9,429 nucleotides of DNA from assembly GCA_958425285.1 (NCBI GenBank), contig CATZVV010000053.1:1-9429 (forward strand), written 5' to 3'. This DNA is from an uncultured Lachnoclostridium sp. GTDB taxonomy: Bacteria > Bacillota > Clostridia > Lachnospirales > Lachnospiraceae. Made by a program: the position numbers and the translations under genes. The notes below the pieces were generated by a model that worked only from the letters and a program-made list of their open reading frames with translations, ran no database searches and was not told where the DNA came from. This document shows, one piece after another, positions 1 through 6,194 of this stretch. The stretch's first letter is position 1, and every line of letters starts with the position of its first letter.

Positions 1-199
1 AGTATGAATTAAGAAGATAATAATGTTTCGTTTTGCTGTTATACGTTGTTGCTTTCGTATAACTTGAATTACAAGGTTTCGTTTTTGTTGTAATTGTATA
101 AGTCTTCTTCTTTGCCTCTGCCTTTTGGGAAACAGCGGTCACACAGCATAAAACCAATACTAACACAAAAAATCCATTCCGAACTGCTTTTTTCATCAT
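1..199 (-). CDS. Secreted protein, N-terminal fragment (runs off the left edge); possibly a parallel beta-helix protein
   Basis: Reading leftward from an ATG at 199, 66 codons are open to the edge, so the gene is cut by the window, not broken. An AGGGAG ribosome binding site (208-213) lies 8 nt before the ATG. The first 29 residues form a classic Sec signal peptide: MMKK-AVR positive end, a hydrophobic core FFVLVLVLCCV at about 10-20, and a likely signal peptidase I site after AEA (27-29). The mature part starts KKKTYTI and is rich in Lys, Thr, Tyr and Ser, as in clostridial surface proteins. It reminds me of the leader segment before right-handed beta-helix (pectate-lyase-like) domains in Lachnospiraceae proteins, but that is recall only and the domain lies outside the window. 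A second ATG directly follows the first; either could start. Secretion is well supported, function is not. It is separated from nifJ by a terminator and seems to be its own unit. Confidence 0.72.
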   Translation of the reverse strand, partial: MMKKAVRNGFFVLVLVLCCVTAVSQKAEAKKKTYTITTKTKPCNSSYTKATTYNSKTKHYYLLNSY

Positions 200-219
200 G
201 TGATAATCTCCCTATTCTT

Positions 220-248
220 ATTATATGTACAACTTTTATAGTGTACAT
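220..248 (-). promoter_or_regulatory. Candidate -10 box and adjacent TGTACA dyad upstream of the secreted-protein gene
   Basis: On the minus strand a perfect TATAAT occupies 220-225. No good -35 box stands 16-18 nt upstream, and a start of transcription near 213 would leave a very short leader reaching into the AGGGAG. Just upstream, 225-248 is a dyad with 7-bp perfect arms, ATGTACA and TGTACAT, around a 10-nt AT-rich centre. The placement over the expected -35 suggests an operator or activator site, but no regulator is identified. A second possible -10 (TATAAA, minus strand) lies inside the dyad. Confidence 0.3.
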
Positions 249-280
249 CTTACTTCCAAAGTATGTCATTTTCTTTTCAA

Positions 281-323
281 AACAAAAAACTATCCCAATT
301 AGTTTAACCAATCGGGATAGTTT
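281..323 (-). terminator. Rho-independent terminator of nifJ
   Basis: Arms 287-300 and 310-323 form a 14-bp stem around a 9-nt loop. Read on the minus strand the only imperfect position is a G-U wobble, while on the plus strand it is an A-C mismatch, so the hairpin suits minus-strand RNA. The stem runs straight into TTTTTTGTTTT on the minus strand (about 279-289). It lies 78 nt past the nifJ stop and before the next minus-strand gene, so it should end the nifJ transcript. Confidence 0.88.
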
Positions 324-400
324 CATTCTTTGTAATATACTGACTATAATGGCATAAGCAATTGCCGAAACCCTCATGTACACCTTTTGTCTCGTATTAT

Positions 401-3400
401 TTATGCCTCTGCTTTTTTCACAAGAGCCTCGTACTTCTCTTTCGCATCTTTTTCTGCCTTTTCAAAGAGCTTCTTAGCACGCTCTGGATTGGAACGTGAA
501 AGCCTGTTGTAACGAACTTCGTTCATCAAGAATTCCTGATAATCTGCTTTTGGCTCTTTGGAATCTAAAATAAATGGATTCTTTCCTTCTGCTTTCAATG
601 TTGGATTGAAGCGGAATAAGTGCCAGTAACCAGCCTCTACAGCTTTCTTCTCTTCTGCCTGTGCACCCTTCATACCACCTTTAATACCATGGTTGATACA
701 TGGAGCATAAGCAATAATCAGTGATGGTCCATCATAAGCCTCTGCTTCTGCAAATGCTTTGATTGTCTGATTATAATCTGCACCCTGTGCAATCTGTGCT
801 ACATATACATAACCATAACTCATAGCAATTGCTGCGAGATCTTTTTTCTTAACCTCTTTACCAGCAGCGGCAAACTGTGCAATGGCACCGGTTGGAGTTG
901 CTTTAGAGGATTGTCCACCTGTATTGGAATAAACTTCTGTATCAAACACAAGAATATTTACATTCTGCCCACTTGCAAGAACATGGTCAACGCCACCGAA
1001 TCCGATGTCATATGCCCAGCCGTCTCCACCGAGAATCCACTGGGATTTCTTAGCAGCAAAATCTTTATTAGCAAGAATTGTTTTACGATCTTCATTGTCA
1101 CAATTACAAGCCTCTAAAGCCGCAATCATTTTTTCTGTAGCTGCTGCATTTTTACCACTATTATCAAGTGTATCTAAATACTCTGTCAAAGCGGCTTTCA
1201 CATCTTCTTTCTCTGCTACCTCAAGAAGATTCTTAGCTGCTATCTCTACTTTTTTACGAAGTGCTCGCTGAGCAAGCTCCATACCGAATCCATACTCTGC
1301 ATTATCCTCAAATAAGGAGTTTGCCCAAGCAGGTCCTTTTCCGGCATGATTTACTGTATACGGAGATGCTGGTGAAGAACCGCCCCAAATAGAAGAACAT
1401 CCTGTTGCATTTGCAATATACATCCTATCACCAAACAACTGAGTCATTAATTTTGCATATGGGGTTTCACCACATCCTGCACAAGCACCTGAGAATTCCA
1501 TTAATGGCTGCTTAAACTGACTTCCTTTAACGGTTGTCTCAGCAAACTTATCCAATACAGCAGCAGGAGCATCTACACTTGCGCCGTAATCAAACATTGG
1601 CTGTTGTACAAGACCCTCTTCAAAAGGAACCATTGTGAGAACCTTATTTTTATTATTTCCAGGGCAGACATTTGCACAAGAACCACATCCCGTACAGTCA
1701 AGTGCTGAAACACTTACTGCGAACTTAATTCCATCTACACCTTTCAAATCTGTTGTTCTGCCTTCTGGTGCATCCTTCTGCATATCAACATCCATTGCAA
1801 CCGGACGAATACATGCATGTGGACAAACATAAGAACAGAAGTTACACTGGATACAACCCTCTGGATTCCACATTGGAACATCAATAGCCACACCACGTTT
1901 TTCATATGCTGCAGAACCACTTGGAAGTGTACCATCTGCATATTCCGTAAATGCGGATACAGGAAGGTTATTTCCGGTCTGTGAATTGATTGCTTTCTGA
2001 ACAGAATTGACATATTTTACAACATCTTCTCTGTTTCCTGTAATATCTTTTGCAAGCTCTACTTCACCTGCATTTGCCCATTCAGCAGGAACGTCAACTT
2101 CAACAAATGCCGTTGCACCTGCATCAATTGCATCGTGATTCATCTTAACGATATCATCACCTTTTTTAGAGTAAGAAGCAGTCGCCGCATCTTTCATATA
2201 TTTAATAGCATCATCCTTTGGAATGATGTTCGCCAAAGTAAAGAATGCAGACTGTAAAATCGTATTAATACGTCCACCTAGTCCGATTTCCTTACCAATC
2301 TTAAATCCGTCGATAGTATAGAACTTAATATTGTGTTTTGCAATATAAGCTTTAACCTGTCCAGGCAGATGAGTTTCCAGTTCTTCTCTTGTCCAGCTTG
2401 TATTCAAAAGGAATGTTCCGCCATCTTTCAAATCCTGAACCATATTGTATTTTGTTACATATGCAGGCATGTGGCAGGCAACAAAGTTTGCTTTATTAAT
2501 CAAGTAAGTTGCCTTAATTGGGTCCTTACCAAAACGCAAATGGGAAATGGTAACACCACCAGATTTTTTAGAATCATAATCAAAGTAAGCCTGTGCATAC
2601 ATATCTGTATGGTCACCAATAATTTTAATCGAGTTTTTATTTGCTCCAACTGTACCATCTGCTCCAAGTCCCCAGAATTTGCAGGAAATTGTGCTTTCCG
2701 GTGTCGTATTTGGATTTTCTACACGATCAAGAGAAAGATTTGTTACATCATCTACAATACCAAGTGTAAATTTCTGTTTGGACTCATTCCTATATGTGGC
2801 AATTACATCTGCAGGAGTTGTATCTTTGGAGCCCAAACCGTAACGACCTGTATATACAGGAGTATCATTGAATTTCGTACCTTTTAATGCTGCTACAACA
2901 TCAAGGTAAAGTGGTTCACCAAGTGCACCAGGCTCTTTTGTACGATCTAATACACTAATCTGTTTTACTGTATCCGGAATTGCTTCTACTAAATGTTTTG
3001 CACTAAATGGTCTGTAAAGACGAACTTTAATCAAACCAACTTTTTCACCGGCTGCCATTAAGTAGTCAATTGTTTCTTCAATCGTATCACATACGGAACC
3101 CATGGCAATAATAACTTTTTCTGCATCCGGAGCACCATAATAATTGAATAATTTATAGTCTGTACCAATTTTAGCATTTACTTTATCCATATACTGCTGT
3201 GCAATTTCAGGAACTGCATCGTAATATGGATTTGATGCTTCTCTTGCCTGGAAGAATACATCCGGATTCTGTGCTGTTCCGCGAACTACCGGGTGATTTG
3301 GATTCAGAGAACGTTTTCTGTACTCTTCTACTGCTTCCATATTACACATATCTTTCAAATCATCGTAATCCCAGATTTCAATTTTCTGAATTTCGTGTGA

Positions 3401-3928
3401 TGTACGGAAACCGTCAAAGAAGTGCATGAAAGGAACTCTTCCTTCAATTGCAGCAAGATGAGCAACTGCTCCCAAATCCATAACTTCCTGTACATTACTT
3501 GAACAAAGCATGGCAAAACCAGTCTGGCGGCATGCGTATACGTCAGAATGATCACCAAAAATGGATAGCGCATGGCTTGCTAATGCTCTTGCTGTTACAT
3601 GAATAACACCAGGCAATAACTCACCGGCAATTTTATACATATTAGGAATCATAAGCAGGAGACCCTGAGAAGCTGTATAAGTTGTTGTCAATGCACCCGC
3701 CTGAAGAGAACCGTGAACCGCACCTGCAGCACCACCTTCAGATTGCATTTCAGAAAGCATAACTTCCTGACCGAAAATATTCTTTCTGCCTTGAGTTGCC
3801 CACATGTCAGTATAATCTGCCATTGGGGATGATGGGGTAATCGGATAAATCGCAGCTACTTCTGTAAAAGCGTAAGAAACGTGAGCTGCGGCCGTATTAC
3901 CATCCATGGTTTTCATTTTTCTAGCCAT
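401..3928 (-). CDS. nifJ: Pyruvate:ferredoxin (flavodoxin) oxidoreductase, single-chain homodimer type
   Basis: Oxidises pyruvate with CoA to acetyl-CoA and CO2 while reducing ferredoxin or flavodoxin in the cytoplasm; in anaerobes this feeds acetate and butyrate formation and hydrogen release. It is 1175 aa, the usual length. Active-site residues fall at or near the Desulfovibrio africanus positions: Thr31 in YPITPSSP, Glu64 in SEMQSEGG, Arg114. The central domain carries GLGADGTVGANK (420-431). A two-cluster ferredoxin insert has CxxCxxCxxxCP motifs at Cys692/695/698/702 and Cys745/748/751/755. The C-terminal TPP domain has Cys816, 819, 844 and 1077 for the proximal [4Fe-4S] cluster, GDG (968-970) and Asn1002 for Mg-TPP. 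It lacks the roughly 60-residue C-terminal extension that shields the D. africanus enzyme from oxygen, so oxygen sensitivity is expected (inference). The start has AAGGAGG at 3941-3947, 12 nt upstream, slightly far. Monocistronic: own promoter, own terminator. Confidence 0.98.
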   Translation of the reverse strand: MARKMKTMDGNTAAAHVSYAFTEVAAIYPITPSSPMADYTDMWATQGRKNIFGQEVMLSEMQSEGGAAGAVHGSLQAGALTTTYTASQGLLLMIPNMYKIAGELLPGVIHVTARALASHALSIFGDHSDVYACRQTGFAMLCSSNVQEVMDLGAVAHLAAIEGRVPFMHFFDGFRTSHEIQKIEIWDYDDLKDMCNMEAVEEYRKRSLNPNHPVVRGTAQNPDVFFQAREASNPYYDAVPEIAQQYMDKVNAKIGTDYKLFNYYGAPDAEKVIIAMGSVCDTIEETIDYLMAAGEKVGLIKVRLYRPFSAKHLVEAIPDTVKQISVLDRTKEPGALGEPLYLDVVAALKGTKFNDTPVYTGRYGLGSKDTTPADVIATYRNESKQKFTLGIVDDVTNLSLDRVENPNTTPESTISCKFWGLGADGTVGANKNSIKIIGDHTDMYAQAYFDYDSKKSGGVTISHLRFGKDPIKATYLINKANFVACHMPAYVTKYNMVQDLKDGGTFLLNTSWTREELETHLPGQVKAYIAKHNIKFYTIDGFKIGKEIGLGGRINTILQSAFFTLANIIPKDDAIKYMKDAATASYSKKGDDIVKMNHDAIDAGATAFVEVDVPAEWANAGEVELAKDITGNREDVVKYVNSVQKAINSQTGNNLPVSAFTEYADGTLPSGSAAYEKRGVAIDVPMWNPEGCIQCNFCSYVCPHACIRPVAMDVDMQKDAPEGRTTDLKGVDGIKFAVSVSALDCTGCGSCANVCPGNNKNKVLTMVPFEEGLVQQPMFDYGASVDAPAAVLDKFAETTVKGSQFKQPLMEFSGACAGCGETPYAKLMTQLFGDRMYIANATGCSSIWGGSSPASPYTVNHAGKGPAWANSLFEDNAEYGFGMELAQRALRKKVEIAAKNLLEVAEKEDVKAALTEYLDTLDNSGKNAAATEKMIAALEACNCDNEDRKTILANKDFAAKKSQWILGGDGWAYDIGFGGVDHVLASGQNVNILVFDTEVYSNTGGQSSKATPTGAIAQFAAAGKEVKKKDLAAIAMSYGYVYVAQIAQGADYNQTIKAFAEAEAYDGPSLIIAYAPCINHGIKGGMKGAQAEEKKAVEAGYWHLFRFNPTLKAEGKNPFILDSKEPKADYQEFLMNEVRYNRLSRSNPERAKKLFEKAEKDAKEKYEALVKKAEA

Positions 3929-3968
3929 TTTTATCTATATCCTCCTTAAAATTTTTTTCACATAGTTC

Positions 3969-3997
3969 ATTCTATCACTAACCCCCAAAAAAGTAAA
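3969..3997 (-). promoter_or_regulatory. Sigma-A promoter of nifJ
   Basis: On the minus strand, -35 TTTACT (3992-3997), a 17-nt spacer and -10 TAGAAT (3969-3974) preceded by TGA, an extended -10. Transcription would start near 3962, giving a leader of about 34 nt that includes the AAGGAGG site. An alternative minus-strand -10, a perfect TATAAT at 4035-4040 with a weak -35 (TTATAA at 4058-4063), could add a second start farther up. Confidence 0.6.
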
Positions 3998-4012
3998 GAA
4001 TGAAAGCAAGAC

Positions 4013-4085
4013 ATTTTGACAAAATTCCCCCTATATTATAGGAAGAAATAATATTTTTTATAATTCAAAAAAGCATTTGACAAAT
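4013..4085. promoter_or_regulatory. Three short perfect dyads in the nifJ/gntR divergent spacer
   Basis: ATTTTG-A-CAAAAT at 4013-4025 and ATTTG-A-CAAAT at 4075-4085 are perfect inverted repeats sharing the core ATTTGACAAAT-like pattern, with centres 61 bp apart, close to six helical turns. The second one contains the -35 box of the gntR unit. Between them, CCTATA-T-TATAGG (4030-4042) is another perfect dyad and holds the alternative nifJ -10. They may be regulator sites, but AT-rich spacers give short palindromes by chance. Confidence 0.3.
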
Positions 4086-4105
4086 TTTCACAGGTGTGTT
4101 ATTGT
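4077..4105 (+). promoter_or_regulatory. Sigma-A promoter of the gntR-ABC unit
   Basis: Perfect -35 TTGACA (4077-4082), 17-nt spacer, -10 TATTGT (4100-4105) with a TGT immediately before it (extended -10). Transcription should start near 4112, about 56 nt before the gntR ATG. The -10 and start point are covered by the operator at 4103-4138. Confidence 0.75.
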
Positions 4106-4138
4106 ATTAGTGTACTAATCATTTAATGCATTAATACA
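4103..4138. promoter_or_regulatory. 36-bp imperfect operator, likely autoregulatory site of the GntR protein
   Basis: The arms begin and end with a perfect 7-bp match, TGTATTA (4103-4109) against TAATACA (4132-4138). Across the 16-bp arms 13 positions are symmetric. It also contains two nested smaller dyads: ATTAGT-GT-ACTAAT (4106-4119) and the perfect TTAATGCATTAA (4123-4134). It overlaps the -10 box and start point, where a bound repressor would block RNA polymerase. YtrA-type regulators usually repress their own operon from such a site, so the assignment to the next gene is by position and family habit. Confidence 0.65.
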
Positions 4139-4167
4139 GCGACACAACAAAGGAAAGGAGTATTGAG

Positions 4168-4524
4168 ATGCCATGGAGCTTATCGAATGACAGACCTATT
4201 TACTTACAGTTGGTAGAACAAATTCAGCGAAAGATCCTATCTGGTGAATATAAAACAGGAGAACGTTTTCCTTCCGTCCGCGATTTGGCAAAAGAATCGG
4301 CAGTAAATCCAAATACAATGCAGCGAGCATTACAAGAATTAGAACAAAGTGGATTAATTGTTAATAACCGAACACTTGGCAGGACTGTTACGGAAGATAC
4401 TGCTTTAATTTGCCAGGCAAGGAGAAAACTAGCGATTCAACGCCTTGAAGCCTTTCGCCGTGAAATGACAGAACTAGGTTTTACCACTGAAGAACTGGAA
4501 GATTTTATGAAAGAAGAAAACTAA
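4168..4524 (+). CDS. GntR-family transcriptional regulator, YtrA subfamily
   Basis: A 118-aa DNA-binding protein. Residues 8-75 are a winged helix-turn-helix of GntR type, with the hallmark run GERFPSVRDLA (31-41), the recognition helix region VNPNTMQRAL (46-55) and the wing ELEQSGLIVNNRTLGRTV (57-74). Only about 40 residues follow, predicted as two helices (about 78-101 and 107-117). This is too short for an effector domain and is the defining trait of the YtrA branch, where the tail serves dimerisation. GGAAAGGAG (4152-4160) stands 7 nt before the ATG. It is the first gene of a unit with an ABC ATPase and a permease, the usual YtrA arrangement, and most likely represses that unit through the 4103-4138 operator. 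In Bacillus and related genera such units respond to cell-wall-active peptides; the inducer here is unknown. Confidence 0.93.
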   Translation: MPWSLSNDRPIYLQLVEQIQRKILSGEYKTGERFPSVRDLAKESAVNPNTMQRALQELEQSGLIVNNRTLGRTVTEDTALICQARRKLAIQRLEAFRREMTELGFTTEELEDFMKEEN

Positions 4525-4536
4525 TCAAAGCGTATA

Positions 4537-4571
4537 TCGGTTCGTGTTTAGGCGCACCTGACACCAACCGA
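4537..4571 (+). promoter_or_regulatory. Intercistronic RNA hairpin between regulator and ATPase genes
   Basis: Arms 4537-4547 and 4561-4571 pair over 11 positions with one C-C mismatch. The 13-nt loop can itself close AGG (4550-4552) on CCT (4557-4559) over a CGCA tetraloop. No U-tract follows; the next bases are an A-run, so it is not an intrinsic terminator. Loop bases GCGCAC (4552-4557) are complementary to GTGCGC (4583-4588) just downstream, allowing a pseudoknot or an alternative fold near the ATPase start. Roles in mRNA stability, processing or translation control are possible but inferred. Confidence 0.5.
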
Positions 4572-4580
4572 AGAAAAAAA

Positions 4581-4607
4581 ATGTGCGCAGAAATGAGGAA
4601 TGTATGA
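4581..4607 (+). other. Possible 8-codon upstream ORF overlapping the ATPase start
   Basis: ATG at 4581 opens MCAEMRNV and stops with TGA at 4605-4607, which overlaps the ATPase ATG (4604-4606) as ATGA. That geometry is typical of translational coupling. Its own ribosome binding site is poor (only an A-rich run precedes it), and its first codons contain the GTGCGC that can pair with the hairpin loop. It may be chance. Confidence 0.2.
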
Positions 4608-5305
4608 AGACCAATATTTTAGAAACCAGGAACCTGACAAAGCGATACGGAAACCTGACCGCTTTAAATGGAATCAACCTGACTCTCGAAAGAGGCAAAA
4701 TCATTGGACTCCTAGGTCCAAACGGAAGTGGAAAAACAACATTGATAAAATGTATTAACGGCCTTTTAGTACCGGACAGTGGCGAAATCAAAATTGCAGG
4801 TATGCCTCCCGGTGTTGAAACAAAAAAAATCGTATCTTACCTGCCGGATAAAAATTATCTAAGCAGCTGGATGAGCGTAAAACAACTCTTTGATTTTTAT
4901 GGAGACTTTTACGATGATTTCAATCGCAACAAAGCAAGCGATATGCTGGCAAGACTCGGGATAGAAGAAAAAATGAAATTTAAAGCTATGTCAAAAGGAA
5001 CCAAAGAAAAAGTGCAGTTAATCCTAGTTATGAGCCGCGATGCACATCTCTACTGTCTGGATGAACCAATTGCAGGTGTTGATCCGGCTTCCAGAGACTA
5101 CATTCTTCAGACAATAATAAATAATTATAGTCAGAATGCATCTGTACTTATTTCTACACACCTGATTGCAGATATTGAAAATGTACTGGATGACGTAATT
5201 TTTGTACAGCAGGGGAATATACGCCTGCATGCTACAGTAGATCAGGTGCGTGAAGAAAAAGGTATGTCTGTTGACGAATTATTTCGGGAGGTGTTCAGAT
5301 GTTAG
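4604..5305 (+). CDS. ABC transporter ATP-binding protein (YtrB/CcmA-like, ABC-2 exporter type)
   Basis: A 233-aa nucleotide-binding subunit that powers the membrane partner encoded next. Visible motifs: A-loop Tyr15, Walker A GPNGSGKTT (38-46), Walker B LYCLDEP (149-155), D-loop AGVDP (157-161) and switch His186 in STHLI. Two sites depart from textbook ABC proteins: the Q-loop reads YLPDKNYL (79-86), with no Gln, and the signature reads MSKGTKEK (129-136) instead of LSGGQ. Similar variants are common in YtrB-like ATPases, so it is probably active. The chosen start is ATG 4604, with GAGGA (4595-4599) upstream and a normal N-terminus; an in-frame GTG at 4583 would add 7 residues but has no ribosome binding site. 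It follows the regulator by 79 nt containing a hairpin, and its end overlaps the permease start by 7 nt, implying translational coupling. Substrate unknown; export or removal of an envelope-active compound is the family-based guess. Confidence 0.93.
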   Translation: MKTNILETRNLTKRYGNLTALNGINLTLERGKIIGLLGPNGSGKTTLIKCINGLLVPDSGEIKIAGMPPGVETKKIVSYLPDKNYLSSWMSVKQLFDFYGDFYDDFNRNKASDMLARLGIEEKMKFKAMSKGTKEKVQLILVMSRDAHLYCLDEPIAGVDPASRDYILQTIINNYSQNASVLISTHLIADIENVLDDVIFVQQGNIRLHATVDQVREEKGMSVDELFREVFRC

Positions 5306-6114
5306 GAAAATTATTAAAACACGAATTTAATGCAACGGGTCGTTTATTTTTACCTGTGTTTGCACTTTTAATTATATTAACACCATTACTTGGTTCTTTG
5401 ATTTCAATTGTTGGTTTGGATAACAACAGCAGTCTCGGAATTATCATGGGCTTATCCATGTTTGGCTATATTATTTTATTACTCGGAGTTTTCGTAGCCT
5501 GCTTCGTATTCATTGTCATGCGTTTTTATAAATCCATGACTACGGATGAAGCCTATTTAACCTTTACATTACCGGTGAAGACATCCTCGCTTATCCTCTC
5601 CAGACTTATCCCTGCTTTTGTATGGAACCTGGTAACGATGATACTTGTATTATTTTCAATTGCAGGCTTTACTTTGATTATCGGGGTTTGGGAACTCTCT
5701 GACATCGGACGGCTTTGGGATTTTATTCTTCAGTTTATTCCATCTTTGGCTTCTGAGCAAAACTCTGTTATCACAATGCTCGTCCTCCTTGCTGGAACAT
5801 TATTCTTTTCCTCCATTGCAGGAACATTACAAATTTATGCCTCGATTGCTCTTGGGCAGACCATGAGAACACATCGATTACTATTTTCTTTTGTTTACTA
5901 CATTGTACTCTACGTAATTATGCAGATTATCTCCACCATTTGTGTGCTTCCATTAATGTCGAAGGGAATGAATCCGGTATTCAATAGCCCGGCTGAAATT
6001 TTAGACTTTTACAATCTCACATTTACCCTCTCAATTGGTGCAAGTGTGCTGTTTGGTATTGGCTGTTACATTTTAACAGTAATATTCTTTAAGAAAAAGT
6101 TAAATTTGGAATAG
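5299..6114 (+). CDS. ABC-2 type permease, membrane partner of the upstream ATPase
   Basis: A 271-aa integral membrane protein with six likely transmembrane helices at about 16-38, 46-76, 106-131, 157-186, 193-220 and 241-264. It starts with a short cytoplasmic amphipathic stretch (MLGKLLKHEF) and ends in a basic tail (FFKKKLNLE). The cytoplasmic loop between helices 2 and 3 holds DEAYLTFTLPV (83-93), which I recognise as typical of clostridial ABC-2 permeases next to YtrB-like ATPases; such a loop would contact the ATPase. GGGAGGTG (5286-5293) precedes the ATG, inside the ATPase gene. Only one permease is present, so the transporter is probably a homodimer of this subunit with two ATPases. 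Substrate cannot be read from the sequence. The gene ends just before a terminator at 6128-6194, closing the three-gene unit. Confidence 0.9.
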   Translation: MLGKLLKHEFNATGRLFLPVFALLIILTPLLGSLISIVGLDNNSSLGIIMGLSMFGYIILLLGVFVACFVFIVMRFYKSMTTDEAYLTFTLPVKTSSLILSRLIPAFVWNLVTMILVLFSIAGFTLIIGVWELSDIGRLWDFILQFIPSLASEQNSVITMLVLLAGTLFFSSIAGTLQIYASIALGQTMRTHRLLFSFVYYIVLYVIMQIISTICVLPLMSKGMNPVFNSPAEILDFYNLTFTLSIGASVLFGIGCYILTVIFFKKKLNLE

Positions 6115-6127
6115 AGCCTTAAAAACT

Positions 6128-6194
6128 GGCGATGTCGACTCTTGATTAGTTTACTTCCGTTAAACATATCAGAATCGATTATCGCCGTTTTTTT
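6128..6194. terminator. Bidirectional terminator between convergent units
   Basis: GGCGAT (6128-6133) pairs with ATCGCC (6181-6186). The stem continues inward with bulges through TCGA, TCT, GAT and GTTT blocks to a short loop near 6155-6158. On the plus strand it runs into seven T (6188-6194), ending the ABC unit. On the minus strand it is followed by AGTTTTT (6121-6127), serving the prfC unit. The right arm includes the last codons and stop of the minus-strand membrane protein gene. Confidence 0.8.

Noticed and set aside
342..365. GGCA...TGCC dyad past the nifJ stop as a second terminator
   Set aside because: The stem is short and no U-tract follows on either strand; the hairpin at 281-323 is convincing.
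69..383. A 104-codon open frame on the minus strand
   Set aside because: It runs through the nifJ terminator and overlaps, in another frame, the well-supported signal-peptide gene at 1-199. It has no ribosome binding site and no protein-like composition.
2333..2887. A 184-codon open frame antisense to nifJ
   Set aside because: It is very rich in Cys, Ile and Phe, as expected from reading a highly expressed gene backwards, and has no ribosome binding site or recognisable motif.
401..3928. Possible frameshift or missing cofactor residues in nifJ
   Set aside because: All TPP and twelve Fe-S cysteine positions are present at family spacing and the length is normal.
4016..4040. A second perfect TTGACA on the plus strand as a promoter for gntR
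   Set aside because: The candidate TATATT/TATTAT boxes lie only 10-12 nt away, too close for sigma-A; the promoter at 4077-4105 is far better.
4583..4603. GTG start for the ABC ATPase, 7 codons upstream
   Set aside because: No ribosome binding site precedes it, and the ATG at 4604 has GAGGA and gives the normal family N-terminus.
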